Shown here: in pieces, positions 35,611 to 43,877 of the stretch
Layout of the letters: every line of letters begins with the position of its first letter
Numbering within the stretch: position 1 is the first letter of the stretch
DNA from: Yoonia sp.
GTDB lineage: Bacteria > Pseudomonadota > Alphaproteobacteria > Rhodobacterales > Rhodobacteraceae
Reading direction: 5' to 3'
Length of the DNA stretch: 57,716 bases
Assembly: GCA_023955335.1 (NCBI GenBank)
Contig: JAGSGF010000016.1
Location: 1 to 57,716, forward strand
Position numbers and translations under genes: made by a program
The notes under the pieces: generated by a model
Seen by the model: the letters and a program-made list of their open reading frames with translations, nothing else
Database searches by the model: none
What the model was told of the DNA's origin: nothing

Positions 35611-35639
35611 ACTTGAAGGGATTTCCAAGCTTGTGTCAA
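35611..35639 (-). promoter_or_regulatory. Candidate promoter of the leader RNA/pcaD-like gene
   Basis: Consensus TTGACA (35639-35634), 17-base spacer, weak TCAAGT (35616-35611), on the minus strand. Confidence 0.45.
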
Positions 35640-35705
35640 CAGTTTTGCAAATCGCCCTTTTTTTGGGCGCCGCTAGGCACGATATGCGCCATAATTTGGC
35701 CGTTG

Positions 35706-35972
35706 TCAGACGCAAGTTTTGAACGGTGCTTCGCCCAAGATAATTTCAGAGCTGACCGCAAGTTCGCTGTCGTTCAGGTCGCCCAAAACCATGACCGGAT
35801 TGCCGGCCTTTAGCTCGCCCAAAGATCGTCAGCGTCCTCGATCACGTCACGCAGGGATTTCTCGCTAAAAATCTCCTGAAAACAGAGGATATTTGCAATG
35901 AGCGGTCGCACCTGACTGGCCAGCATCGGTCAGGTTTTTGACGTTAAGGCTGGCGATTGTCAATTCGGTCAC
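35706..35972 (-). pseudogene. Decayed endonuclease/exonuclease/phosphatase family gene
   Basis: Three pieces in different minus frames line up with one EEP-family protein: TELTIASLNVKNLTDAGQ (from a GTG at 35972), then ILCFQEIFSEKSLRDVIEDADDLW, then AGNPVMVLGDLNDSELAVSSE ending at TGA 35706. N-terminal, FQE and GDLND motifs of the family are kept, but frameshifts and a large internal deletion leave under 90 codons where about 300 are expected. Its GTG overlaps the threonine dehydratase stop (GTGA), so the intact gene was once coupled to it. Confidence 0.8.
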
Positions 35973-36937
35973 AAAGTGTCCAACGCGCGCACGAATTGCG
36001 CTGGGTCGACGTTGCCGCCGGTCGCAACTGCGATCACGGCGTCGCCGTCAAATTGGGCGGGGTGGAACAGAGCCGCTGCTAATGCGGCCGCCCCGCCGGG
36101 TTCAACAACAATTTTGAGGCGCGAAAATGCCAGACCCATCGCACGTAGGCATTCGTCGTCGGTGACAACAACGCCGGGTCCGCAGTGGGCTTGCATGATC
36201 GGGAACGTAATATTGCCGGGTGCGATAGTGATAATCGCATCGCAGATTGACCCGCTATGTGCGGCGTTGTGTTCGATCTTACCGGACACAAGGCTGCGGG
36301 TGACGTCATCAAAATCTTTGGGTTCTGCGGGGCGGACACGCATGGCGGGGGCCATTTCGGCCAGCGCCAACGCGATCCCTGACGTCAGGCCGCCACCGCC
36401 ACAACAGACCATCACATCGCCAGAGGTGACGCCAAGCGCTGCCGCCTGTTCGGCGATCTCGAGCCCGGTTGTGCCCTGGCCCGCGATAACTTGTGGCTCG
36501 TCGTAAGGCTTGATCAAGGTCAGTCCGCGCTCGGACGCAAGCCGTGCGCCAATCTCGTCGCGGTCTTCTGTTTCGCGGTCATATAAGATGACCTCGGCGC
36601 CCAAGGTGCGCGTATTGTCGATCTTCATTTGCGGTGCGTCGGATGGCATTACAATCACTGCAGGGGCCCCGTGAGCGCGCGCAGCCATGGCGATGCCTTG
36701 CGCATGGTTACCTGATGAAAACGCAATGACTCCAGTTTTGAGCGCATTGTCAGTCAACGCAGATACGGCAGACCAGCCGCCCCGAAACTTGAATGATCCA
36801 GTGTGTTGCAGGCATTCCGCCTTTATCAAAACCCGCCGTCCAGCGATGTCGTCAAGGAACGGCGAGGTCAACATGGGCGTCACCCGCGCATGGCCTTTCA
36901 GCCGGCCTGCGGCGGCTTGGATCATGTCAAAGTTCAT
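35969..36937 (-). CDS. PLP-dependent threonine/serine dehydratase
   Basis: 322 residues, fold type II PLP enzyme. Internal aldimine Lys in HTGSFKFRGG (about 50), SSGNHAQG (about 75), PLP-phosphate loop CCGGGGLTSG (about 180), and EPGGAAALAA near the C-terminus. It lacks the C-terminal regulatory ACT-like domains of biosynthetic IlvA, so it fits catabolic threonine dehydratase or serine racemase-like enzymes. Its start overlaps the upstream hydrolase gene by 11 bases; downstream is the remnant of an EEP nuclease. Confidence 0.87.
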   Translation of the reverse strand: MNFDMIQAAAGRLKGHARVTPMLTSPFLDDIAGRRVLIKAECLQHTGSFKFRGGWSAVSALTDNALKTGVIAFSSGNHAQGIAMAARAHGAPAVIVMPSDAPQMKIDNTRTLGAEVILYDRETEDRDEIGARLASERGLTLIKPYDEPQVIAGQGTTGLEIAEQAAALGVTSGDVMVCCGGGGLTSGIALALAEMAPAMRVRPAEPKDFDDVTRSLVSGKIEHNAAHSGSICDAIITIAPGNITFPIMQAHCGPGVVVTDDECLRAMGLAFSRLKIVVEPGGAAALAAALFHPAQFDGDAVIAVATGGNVDPAQFVRALDTL

Positions 36938-37751
36938 GCAAATCCTCCAGCCATTCGGTCAGCGCATCTAACGCGTCGTCTTCATCTAAGAACGGCACAT
37001 GGCCCCGATCTGCAATGTCAGCGCGGATAATGTCGGGGCGACGGCGCAGCATTTCATCGGCGGTTTTCTCTGACAACAGATCAGAGTTGGCCCCGCGAAT
37101 AAGCGCCAACGGCAACCCCCCAAGAGCATCGTAAAGCGGCCATAGATCAGGCGTCGGCGCATCCGCTGTTTCCAGCACTGCGTCACGCAGTTTTGGGTCG
37201 TACTTGATGACCAGTCCATCCTCGGTTTGCGCGTAATGTGCGCGGACTTCGGCTAGCCAACGGGCGTGTGGGACGCCTGCAAAGCGGGTCCATAGTTTGG
37301 CCCGTGCCCGCGCCGCATCCTCGTGATTGTGTTGCTCTGGGTTGCGGCCCAGATAGGCACGGATCACATCCATGCCAGTATCTTCGATCACTGGTCCGAT
37401 GTCATTTAATGCAACGCCCATCAGCCGATCCTTCGCCGTTGCGGCCAGAAGCATTGCGATGAGCCCGCCGCGCGAGGTGCCCAAGATCGCGACTTTCGCC
37501 AGCCCCAGATGGTCCAGCAGCGCCAGTGCATCTAGCCCTTCTTGTGGGATTGTATAGGTGGATGGATCGGCCCAATCTGATTGGCCCCGCCCACGGTAAT
37601 CCATGCGGATCAGGCGCACAGGCAAATGAGGGGCGACATGGTCAAAGTCGGCGGTGTTGCGGGTCAGGCCAGCAAGACAAAGGACGGGGATGCCCTTGCC
37701 GCTTTCCTCATAATAAAGCTTTGTTCCATCGGCTGCGGTGAAATGGGGCAT
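36927..37751 (-). CDS. Alpha/beta hydrolase
   Basis: 274 residues. Oxyanion region LCLAGLTRNTADF (about 29), YRGRGQSDWAD, nucleophile elbow GTSRGGLIA (Ser about 94) and catalytic His in DRGHVPFLDE (about 250). Substrate unknown; the family covers esterases, lactonases and dehalogenases. It sits between a haloacid dehalogenase-like gene (one-base overlap) and threonine dehydratase (11-base overlap), a tightly packed three-gene unit. Confidence 0.85.
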   Translation of the reverse strand: MPHFTAADGTKLYYEESGKGIPVLCLAGLTRNTADFDHVAPHLPVRLIRMDYRGRGQSDWADPSTYTIPQEGLDALALLDHLGLAKVAILGTSRGGLIAMLLAATAKDRLMGVALNDIGPVIEDTGMDVIRAYLGRNPEQHNHEDAARARAKLWTRFAGVPHARWLAEVRAHYAQTEDGLVIKYDPKLRDAVLETADAPTPDLWPLYDALGGLPLALIRGANSDLLSEKTADEMLRRRPDIIRADIADRGHVPFLDEDDALDALTEWLEDLHEL

Positions 37752-38428
37752 CAGGCTACCTCTGGTATGGTGGTTAGGTCGGGAAGGACATGGGTTGGTT
37801 CAGCATAAAGCCGGTCAATGGGCGCACCAGCGCGGTTTACCCAAGCGGTCGTGAATCCGTATCCGGCGGCACCAGCGGCATCCCATCCGTTGGATGAGAC
37901 GAATAAAACGTCTGATTTGGCACAGCCGAAATGCGCGCCGACAAGGTCATAGACCGATGCATGCGGTTTAAAGACACCAACGGATTCCACCGACAGCAAT
38001 GCATCCAACATGTCGCCGATCTTGGCAGATTGCACCGCGGCCTCCAACATTGCAGGGGATCCGTTGGACAAAATTGCGGTTTTCGCACCACGGGCCTTTA
38101 GTGTGGCCAGCATGGCAGGAACTTCTGCATATGCGGCGAGTTCCCAATACAAATCCAACAGGCGGGTGCGCGTGGTTGGGTCGTCCAGACCAGCGGCCTC
38201 TAACGCCCAGTCCAATCCGTCTTGGGTGACCTGCCAGAAATCACAGTGATGTCCGGCAACGGCGCGCAACCAAGTGTATTCCAACTGCTTTGCGCGCCAA
38301 TTCATGGCAACCTGTGGCCACTGGTCGGCCAACGCGGCATGGGCTGGCTCGGTCGCGGCCTCTCGGGCGGCGGCATTCACGTCAAACAATGTGCCATAGG
38401 CATCAAACACATAAACTGATTTGGGCAA
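37751..38428 (-). CDS. Haloacid dehalogenase, type II
   Basis: 225 residues. HAD-superfamily motifs of L-2-haloacid dehalogenases: nucleophile Asp in VFDAYGTLFDV (about 8-18), LSNGSPAML (about 120), Lys in VFKPHASVYDL (about 152), and SSNGWDAAGAAGYGF (about 175). The SSNxWD signature separates it from general HAD phosphatases. It removes halogen from 2-haloacids with inversion; the natural substrate here is unknown. First gene of the minus-strand unit, divergent from the FKBP gene. Confidence 0.88.
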   Translation of the reverse strand: MPKSVYVFDAYGTLFDVNAAAREAATEPAHAALADQWPQVAMNWRAKQLEYTWLRAVAGHHCDFWQVTQDGLDWALEAAGLDDPTTRTRLLDLYWELAAYAEVPAMLATLKARGAKTAILSNGSPAMLEAAVQSAKIGDMLDALLSVESVGVFKPHASVYDLVGAHFGCAKSDVLFVSSNGWDAAGAAGYGFTTAWVNRAGAPIDRLYAEPTHVLPDLTTIPEVA

Positions 38429-38568
38429 TTTATTATCCCTTCGGTGATCTGGTTCAAATCAGAGTTGCACACAGCCGCGCCGCCGAAAAGGGGCAAAGCG
38501 GTTTGCATCCCAGCCCCGCATACCGTAGCAAGAGTGCCGGAAACCTTAATGACAGATGAAAGCACGAC

Positions 38569-39003
38569 ATGACCCAAGCAAAAGCCGGCGACACAATCCG
38601 TATCCATTACACAGGCACCCTGACTTCAGGCGAGGTGTTCGACAGCTCCGAAGGGCGCGACCCGCTCGAATTCACGCTGGGGTCCGGCATGATTATCCAA
38701 GGTCTGGATCAAGCGATCTATGGCATGATCGCGGGCGAAAAGAAGGTTGCGAAAATCGGGGCGGCGGATGCTTACGGCGACCTGAACCCAGACGCACGTC
38801 AGGCCGTTCCGCGTAGCGAATTCCCAGATGATATTCCGGCCGAGGTGGGCACCCAGTTGCAGATGCAATCGCCCGAAGGCCAAGTCATTCCGGTCACAAT
38901 CGCAGATGTATCAGACACGGAAATCACGCTCGATGCCAACCATTTTCTGGCAGGCAAAGACCTGACGTTCGATTTTGAAGTCATAGGCATTGACGCGGTC
39001 TAA
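38569..39003 (+). CDS. FKBP-type peptidyl-prolyl isomerase, SlyD-like
   Basis: 144 residues. FKBP half (IRIHYTGTLTSGEVFDSS, about 10-27) split by an IF (insert-in-flap) chaperone domain (about 70-125, AYGDLNPDARQAVPRSEFPD), then the return strand GKDLTFDFEVIGI. That order is SlyD/FkpB-type. The His/Cys-rich metal-binding tail of E. coli SlyD is absent, so a nickel role is not indicated. Cytoplasmic folding catalyst. No signal peptide. Confidence 0.9.
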   Translation: MTQAKAGDTIRIHYTGTLTSGEVFDSSEGRDPLEFTLGSGMIIQGLDQAIYGMIAGEKKVAKIGAADAYGDLNPDARQAVPRSEFPDDIPAEVGTQLQMQSPEGQVIPVTIADVSDTEITLDANHFLAGKDLTFDFEVIGIDAV

Positions 39004-39033
39004 CCGCCTTTTTCCGAGCATAAATATGTCGGG

Positions 39034-39057
39034 GTCTGGGGCAGCGCCCCAGCCTTT
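39034..39057 (+). terminator. Hairpin between convergent FKBP and fabI genes
   Basis: CTGGGGC-AGC-GCCCCAG followed by CCTTT, a strong seven-pair stem with a weak T-run; likely ends the FKBP transcript. Confidence 0.5.
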
Positions 39058-39073
39058 CCCGCTGACAGGCCGA

Positions 39074-39862
39074 TCAGAGATTTTCGGCCTGTGGCATCCC
39101 TAGAACATGATAGCCACCATCGACCCGGATAATCTCGCCCGTGGTGCAAGCCCCCGCATCAGACGCTAGATAAACCGCAGTGCCACCGACAGCCTCAAGC
39201 GTCGCATTGGACCGCAACGGCGCGTTTTCACCAGTGTGCTTATACGTCTTGCGCGCGCCTCCGATGGCGGCCCCCGCAAGGGTTTTCATCGGACCGGGCG
39301 AGATGGCGTTCACGCGAATACCGTCAGGGCCAAGATCATTGGCGAGATAACGCACCGCGCTCTCTAATGCAGCCTTAGCCACACCCATGACGTTATAATT
39401 CGGGGTGACTTGGTTGGACCCTTGATAGGTCAACGTCAGGATCGTGCCGCCGTTTGGCATCAACGCCATAGCGCGCTTGGACACGTCGATCAGCGAATAA
39501 CAAGAAATCGCCATGGAGTTCTTAAAGTTCTCAACACTGGTATCCGAAATCCGGCCCGTCAGCTCGTTTTTATCCGAATAGGCAATCGCGTGAACCACAA
39601 AATCAATGGTCTCCCAACGATCCGCCAATGCCACAAAAGCCGCATCCATCGACGCTGCATCGGTCACATCAACATCAACCATAAAGTCGGACCCAACAGA
39701 GGCCGCAAGCGGCGCCAACCGCTTACCAAATGCCTCGCCCTGATACGTGAACGCCAACTCGGCACCCGCCTCAGACATCGCCTTAGCAATCCCCCAAGCA
39801 ATGGACCGCTCATTGGCGACCCCCATAATCAGTCCGCGTTTGCCGTGCATTGAAATGGTCAT
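39074..39862 (-). CDS. fabI: Enoyl-ACP reductase FabI
   Basis: 262 residues, short-chain dehydrogenase fold. Reduces trans-2-enoyl-ACP with NADH in the last step of each elongation round. GKRGLIMGVANERSIAWGIA (about 7-26, cofactor loop), HAIAYSDK, AISCYSLIDVSK, and the Tyr-x6-Lys pair YNVMGVAK (about 156-163). Normal length. In relatives it follows fabB directly; here a nuclease gene lies between. Confidence 0.95.
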   Translation of the reverse strand: MTISMHGKRGLIMGVANERSIAWGIAKAMSEAGAELAFTYQGEAFGKRLAPLAASVGSDFMVDVDVTDAASMDAAFVALADRWETIDFVVHAIAYSDKNELTGRISDTSVENFKNSMAISCYSLIDVSKRAMALMPNGGTILTLTYQGSNQVTPNYNVMGVAKAALESAVRYLANDLGPDGIRVNAISPGPMKTLAGAAIGGARKTYKHTGENAPLRSNATLEAVGGTAVYLASDAGACTTGEIIRVDGGYHVLGMPQAENL

Positions 39863-39912
39863 GTGAAGTCCCTCAGCTATTAGGGGTTAGTTGGACGGTT
39901 TGGAACGTCGCG

Positions 39913-40566
39913 TCAAGTTTTGCGGTGCTTGTGACGCAAAGACTTATGGCCAAATGCGCCATTGGCAAGACGTCTGCGCGCGCCTTCTGGCTCGTATGGG
40001 CGATATTTACCATGGGAAAACTCTGGCAAGTCGAGGGCAAGGCCACGTTTCACGATCTCGGTCCCGATGTCGCGGCCATCAGGTAGATAACATGTCGCAA
40101 CAAGCCTGTCATACGAGCGCGTTCCGTTCAGGTCGGCAGTAATGATTTGACCACGGCAAATTTCAAGCAAGGCCCATTTGGATTTACGGCCCCATGGTTG
40201 ATCTTCTTCGGGCGCGTCAATGCCGGCAAGTCGGATTTTTGTAGATCCAATACGAATGGTGTCGCCATCAATAATATAAGCTTTGCCCTTGATCGTCATG
40301 TTGTCGGGTATTGGTGGCAGGGTCAGAGCGCCTTGGAGCTGTGGCGTTTGGGCGCGGATTGGTGTGACTTTTTTGGCCGGTTCGCGATACTTGCGTGGTG
40401 TTTTGCGCGGCTTATGTCGATCTCGATGATCAATGACATCGTCGTTTGAGATGCCCTTTCCTATGATGAAGATGAGGAAGCCGATGAAGGCAAGAATAAA
40501 TATATGTTCCAATAGATTAAGTCCGTAAAAATAAATGCTGGCAGGTCCCAATGGACGCACCAGCAT
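39913..40566 (-). CDS. Membrane-anchored thermonuclease (SNase-like) protein
   Basis: About 217 residues from the ATG at 40566; a TTG at 40575 is an alternative. One N-terminal membrane helix (LLEHIFILAFIGFLIFIIG), then a basic linker and an SNase domain (about 95-210) with YIIDGDTIRIG, RLAGIDAPEEDQPWG and YDRLVATCY, which carry the Arg/Glu/Arg catalytic set of staphylococcal nuclease. Predicted to cut nucleic acid near the membrane; orientation is uncertain. It interrupts the usual fabB-fabI order and shows no link to lipid synthesis. Confidence 0.82.
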   Translation of the reverse strand: MLVRPLGPASIYFYGLNLLEHIFILAFIGFLIFIIGKGISNDDVIDHRDRHKPRKTPRKYREPAKKVTPIRAQTPQLQGALTLPPIPDNMTIKGKAYIIDGDTIRIGSTKIRLAGIDAPEEDQPWGRKSKWALLEICRGQIITADLNGTRSYDRLVATCYLPDGRDIGTEIVKRGLALDLPEFSHGKYRPYEPEGARRRLANGAFGHKSLRHKHRKT

Positions 40567-40624
40567 AACTTTCAACGATTATGACCAAACATCAACTGTA
40601 AACTCAACGCAGGATTGAGTTAAG

Positions 40625-41854
40625 CTACCCGTTAAACTTACTCAACAACATTGACCCATTCGTCCCGCCAAACCCAAACGAGTTCGTCATGATCGTGTCC
40701 AGCCCAGCGTCCGTTTTCATCTCAGTCGCGATCTCGGCGGGGTTCAGCGCGGGATCAAGGTTTTCGACGTTGATCGACGGTGCGATAAAATCATTCTCCA
40801 GCATCAGCAGGCAATAAACAGCCTCGGACGCACCAGTCGCGCCTTGGGAATGGCCTGTCATGGATTTGGTCGATGATACAGGCGGCGTGGACCCTTCGCC
40901 GAACACACGGCGCACGGCTTCGATCTCGCCCACATCACCCACTGGCGTGGATGTACCGTGCGCGTTGATGTAGCTGACCTTGCGGCCTTCGGGCAGGGAT
41001 TGCAGGGCCAAACGCATCGCACGCTCACCGCCCTCGCCAGAAGGCGCAACCATATCGTGGCCGTCAGACGTGGCCGCATATCCTGTGACTTCGGCGTAAA
41101 TCGTGGCACCGCGTGCTTGGGCATGCTCAAGGCTTTCCAGCACCAACATCGCGCCACCGCCCGCAATCACAAACCCGTCGCGGTCCGCGTCAAATGCGCG
41201 GGACGCTTTTTCGGGGGTGTCGTTATATTTGGACGACATCGCGCCCATCGCGTCGAACAGGCAGGACAACGTCCAGTCAAGTTCTTCCGCGCCGCCAGCA
41301 AACATCACGTCTTGCTTGCCCATCATGATCTGCTCGGATGCCGCACCAATGCAATGCAACGATGTGGAACAGGCCGACGTGATCGAGTAGTTGAGCCCCT
41401 TAATCTTATACTGCGTGCATAGGTTTGCGCTTATCGTGGACGACATGCACTTTGGCACGGCGAATGGCCCGATCCGCTTGGTTGCGCCTGTGTCTTTCAC
41501 TATGTTATGAGCAGTGAACATCGCAGACGTAGACGGCCCACCGGAGCCCGCAATCAAACCAGTGCGCACGTTAGAAACAGTATCCTCATCCAGACCCGCA
41601 TCGGCAATCGCCTGACCCATCGCGATATACGCATAGGCTGCACCCGGACCCATAAACCGTAGGGCGCGCTTATCAACATGATCTTTGATATCAAGCTTAA
41701 CGGTGCCCGCGATCTGGGACCGAAACCCATGCTCGGCCATCTCTGGACTGGCTTCAATGCCGGACTTGCCCGCTTTCAGAGAGGTCAAAACCTCATCCGC
41801 GTTATTCCCAATGGGGGACACGATCCCCAAACCTGTGATGACGACGCGACGCAT
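40625..41854 (-). CDS. fabB: 3-oxoacyl-ACP synthase I FabB
   Basis: 409 residues, thiolase-fold condensing enzyme needed to elongate unsaturated acyl chains after FabA. Active-site Cys in TSACSTSLHC (about 163), His in NAHGTSTPVGD (about 298) and KSMTGHSQGATG (about 333); C-terminal NSFGFGGTNGS. The start MRRVVITGLGIVSPIG follows AGGAGAG. In related genomes it follows fabA directly; here 865 bases with other genes separate them. Confidence 0.95.
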   Translation of the reverse strand: MRRVVITGLGIVSPIGNNADEVLTSLKAGKSGIEASPEMAEHGFRSQIAGTVKLDIKDHVDKRALRFMGPGAAYAYIAMGQAIADAGLDEDTVSNVRTGLIAGSGGPSTSAMFTAHNIVKDTGATKRIGPFAVPKCMSSTISANLCTQYKIKGLNYSITSACSTSLHCIGAASEQIMMGKQDVMFAGGAEELDWTLSCLFDAMGAMSSKYNDTPEKASRAFDADRDGFVIAGGGAMLVLESLEHAQARGATIYAEVTGYAATSDGHDMVAPSGEGGERAMRLALQSLPEGRKVSYINAHGTSTPVGDVGEIEAVRRVFGEGSTPPVSSTKSMTGHSQGATGASEAVYCLLMLENDFIAPSINVENLDPALNPAEIATEMKTDAGLDTIMTNSFGFGGTNGSMLLSKFNG

Positions 41855-41924
41855 GAGCGCTCTCCTGTACTAGTGTTGTGTCTTTGTAAGGTGGGGGAGG
41901 GCGGAGGTGCAAGTGGGTTAGATG

Positions 41925-42149
41925 CTAACTCGGGATCGCGGCTGCGATTGCACTTGATATAGTTTGCGTTATCCACCCGCCCAAAAATATCCAGTCGATG
42001 CAGAGAATGGATACAAAGATCATACTCGCTTGATAGACAGGGCCAGCCCAGTTTTGGGTCAAGATCGACATGGCCCAATTTTGTTGAACAACGTAGCCGT
42101 AGGATGCCCAAGCGCTGTAAGTGGTAATCGCTACGGAAAGCACCTTCAA
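41925..42149 (-). CDS. Small membrane protein, or C-terminal part of the 42146 gene
   Basis: 74 residues from a TTG that overlaps the preceding stop (TTGA). Two hydrophobic segments: VLSVAITTYSAWASYGYVVQQ and YQASMIFVSILCIDWIFLGG. There is no separate ribosome site, and it continues the topology of the upstream protein after a basic stretch (LRLK in the upstream frame extension), so one larger four-helix protein broken by a frameshift is as likely as two coupled genes. No family recognised. Confidence 0.5.
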   Translation of the reverse strand: MKVLSVAITTYSAWASYGYVVQQNWAMSILTQNWAGPVYQASMIFVSILCIDWIFLGGWITQTISSAIAAAIPS

Positions 42150-42715
42150 TCGCAGTGCACAAAACGATGGGTTAAAATTAAAAGAGCCATTAGGCTTAAT
42201 GCTACTACATTGACCAAGCCAAACCGCCGAAGGTCTCGCAGAAGACCATCAACAGTTGTGTCGTATTTTTCTTTAACAAAATCGCCAAGAGTGGTTTCTC
42301 CGACACGCATACCAGCGGCTTTTTCCACTAAAGTATCATTGACGGCGTCGCCGACCACGAGCCAAGCTGCGCAGTTTTCTCGACATTCGTCAGACAGTGC
42401 CATGGCAACTATCTGCGGGACGATTTCCTGCCTTTGTTTGTCGATACTGCTTGAGTCTTGGCCAAACTTTTCGGCGAGAGCGGTAAGTCGTATCTCGGTC
42501 TGGGTTCCGGCAAGCTCGCTACCAGCTTCACGCCATGCAGTGTCTGCAGCCTCGGTCACCTTGGCTATTGCAAATCGTTGCAACCCAGCTTCGACTTGCG
42601 TCGGATTGGCATATGTAACGACGACCAAAAAGGCGGAAAGAACGACACCAAGAAGTTGGATTAAAATGAAAGCATAATCACTCAATTTGTCCAGCTTCGC
42701 TGTCATCCTTTCCAT
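42146..42715 (-). CDS. Unknown membrane protein inserted between fabA and fabB
   Basis: 189 residues: membrane helix (IQLLGVVLSAFLVVVTYA, about 15-32), a 125-residue soluble mostly helical region rich in charged residues (with DECRENCAAW, two cysteines), then a second helix (VNVVALSLMALLILTHRF). The start lies four bases after the fabA stop, so translation is likely coupled. Homologous function unknown. The frame ends two bases inside the next open frame, near a TTTT run, raising the chance of a frameshift. Confidence 0.65.
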   Translation of the reverse strand: MERMTAKLDKLSDYAFILIQLLGVVLSAFLVVVTYANPTQVEAGLQRFAIAKVTEAADTAWREAGSELAGTQTEIRLTALAEKFGQDSSSIDKQRQEIVPQIVAMALSDECRENCAAWLVVGDAVNDTLVEKAAGMRVGETTLGDFVKEKYDTTVDGLLRDLRRFGLVNVVALSLMALLILTHRFVHCD

Positions 42716-42719
42716 AACC

Positions 42720-43229
42720 TTAACTTTCGCTCAATGCGACCTTCATATCCTTAACGATATAAATCACTTCGCCGTCGGCCTCCACGATGCCGTCAGCCAC
42801 GCCCATGGTCAGGCGGCGGGTTTGGATCGCTTTGGTGAAATCAATTTTATAGGTCAGCAGTTTGCGGTCAGGGCGGACCATGCCTGTCAGCTTCACTTCG
42901 CCAACGCCAAGCGCATAGCCGCGCCCAAGCCAGCCGCGCCAGCCAAGGTTAAAGCCAGTCAGCTGCCACAGACCGTCAAGACCCAAGCAACCGGGCATGA
43001 TCGGGTTGCCGGGAAAATGGCACTCAAAGAACCACAGGTCAGGCGTGATGTCGAATTCTGCGACCACGTGGCCTTTGCCATGCGCGCCGCCGTCGCCCGA
43101 AATTTCGGTGATCCGGTCCATCATCAGCATGGGTGGGGCGGGCAGTTGGGCGTTACCCGCGCCGAAAAGCTCGCCACGGGAACAGGCCAACAGACCCTCT
43201 TTGTCAAAACTGGATGGATAATTTGCCAT
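42720..43229 (-). CDS. fabA: 3-hydroxydecanoyl-ACP dehydratase/isomerase FabA
   Basis: 169 residues, hotdog fold. Dehydrates beta-hydroxydecanoyl-ACP and isomerises it to the cis-3 form, opening the unsaturated fatty acid branch. Active-site His in [24 protein letters not shown] (about 70) and Asp about 84 in the same stretch. Divergent from irr, the arrangement typical of Rhodobacterales. Confidence 0.96.
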   Translation of the reverse strand: MANYPSSFDKEGLLACSRGELFGAGNAQLPAPPMLMMDRITEISGDGGAHGKGHVVAEFDITPDLWFFECHFPGNPIMPGCLGLDGLWQLTGFNLGWRGWLGRGYALGVGEVKLTGMVRPDRKLLTYKIDFTKAIQTRRLTMGVADGIVEADGEVIYIVKDMKVALSES

Positions 43230-43380
43230 GTGGATGCGCCCTCAATACCGTGTGTTAATCGTTAGTTTGACGTCTATCACTGCGGACTTGGGTGCCGCAA
43301 GGGTAGGGCCTCTGCGCTAATTGTGCGTTTTCGTTTGATCCCGCGCCCTATTCCCCCATATGACTAGGGTAGGCTAAAGA

Positions 43381-43806
43381 ATGGTAGTGATGACCAACCT
43401 GACACAAGACCGCAGTGCAGCATGGCTAGGACGCGTGGGTTTACGCCCGACGCGCCAGCGGATGACGCTTGCCGGATTGTTGGTGGGTGATGGGCAGAAC
43501 CGTCATGTCACGGCTGAAGGGCTGTATGAAGCGGCGTCGGGCGTTGGTGAAAAGGTTTCGCTTGCGACCGTTTACAATACGCTCAGTGCGTTTTGTGAGG
43601 CTGGGTTGATGCGCGAGATTACGGTCGATGGGTCCAAAAGCTATTTTGATACCAACATAACCGATCATCCGCATTTCTATTGGGAAGATACGTCTGAGTT
43701 GACGGATGCGCCTGCCCAAGAGTTGGAAATCCGGCGTTTACCAGATGTGCCTGAGGGCGCGGAGATTGCGTCTGTCGACGTCGTGATCCGCCTGCGGCGT
43801 AGGTGA
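43381..43806 (+). CDS. irr: Irr-type iron-response regulator (Fur family)
   Basis: 141 residues. N-terminal winged helix (LGRVGLRPTRQRMTLAGLL, VSLATVYNTLSAFCEAGLMREI, about 15-80), metal/heme-site region DHPHFYWEDTSEL (about 98) where Irr proteins have an HHH-type motif, and the C-terminal VASVDVVIRLRRR-like end typical of Irr. Irr senses heme status and controls iron and heme genes in alphaproteobacteria. The HHH run is reduced here to H-x-H. Divergent from fabA across a 151-base gap; a REP copy overlaps its stop. Confidence 0.85.
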   Translation: MVVMTNLTQDRSAAWLGRVGLRPTRQRMTLAGLLVGDGQNRHVTAEGLYEAASGVGEKVSLATVYNTLSAFCEAGLMREITVDGSKSYFDTNITDHPHFYWEDTSELTDAPAQELEIRRLPDVPEGAEIASVDVVIRLRRR

Positions 43807-43827
43807 TGGGTTAAAACCCATCCTACG
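43805..43827 (-). repeat. GTAG-headed REP element, copy 4 (left flank of transposase homologue)
   Basis: GATGGGTT-AA-AACCCATC then CTACG, immediately after irr and 51 bases before the RAYT homologue. It is inverted with respect to copy 5 at the other end of that gene. Confidence 0.85.
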
Positions 43828-43877
43828 GAGTTTCGCCGTTTAATATTTGTTTACCAGAATCGCTGCACTTTGGTTTC

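Noticed and set aside
38440-38470. GGTTCAAATC near the dehalogenase/FKBP gap as a tRNA T-arm
   Set aside because: No acceptor stem, anticodon arm or CCA context around it.
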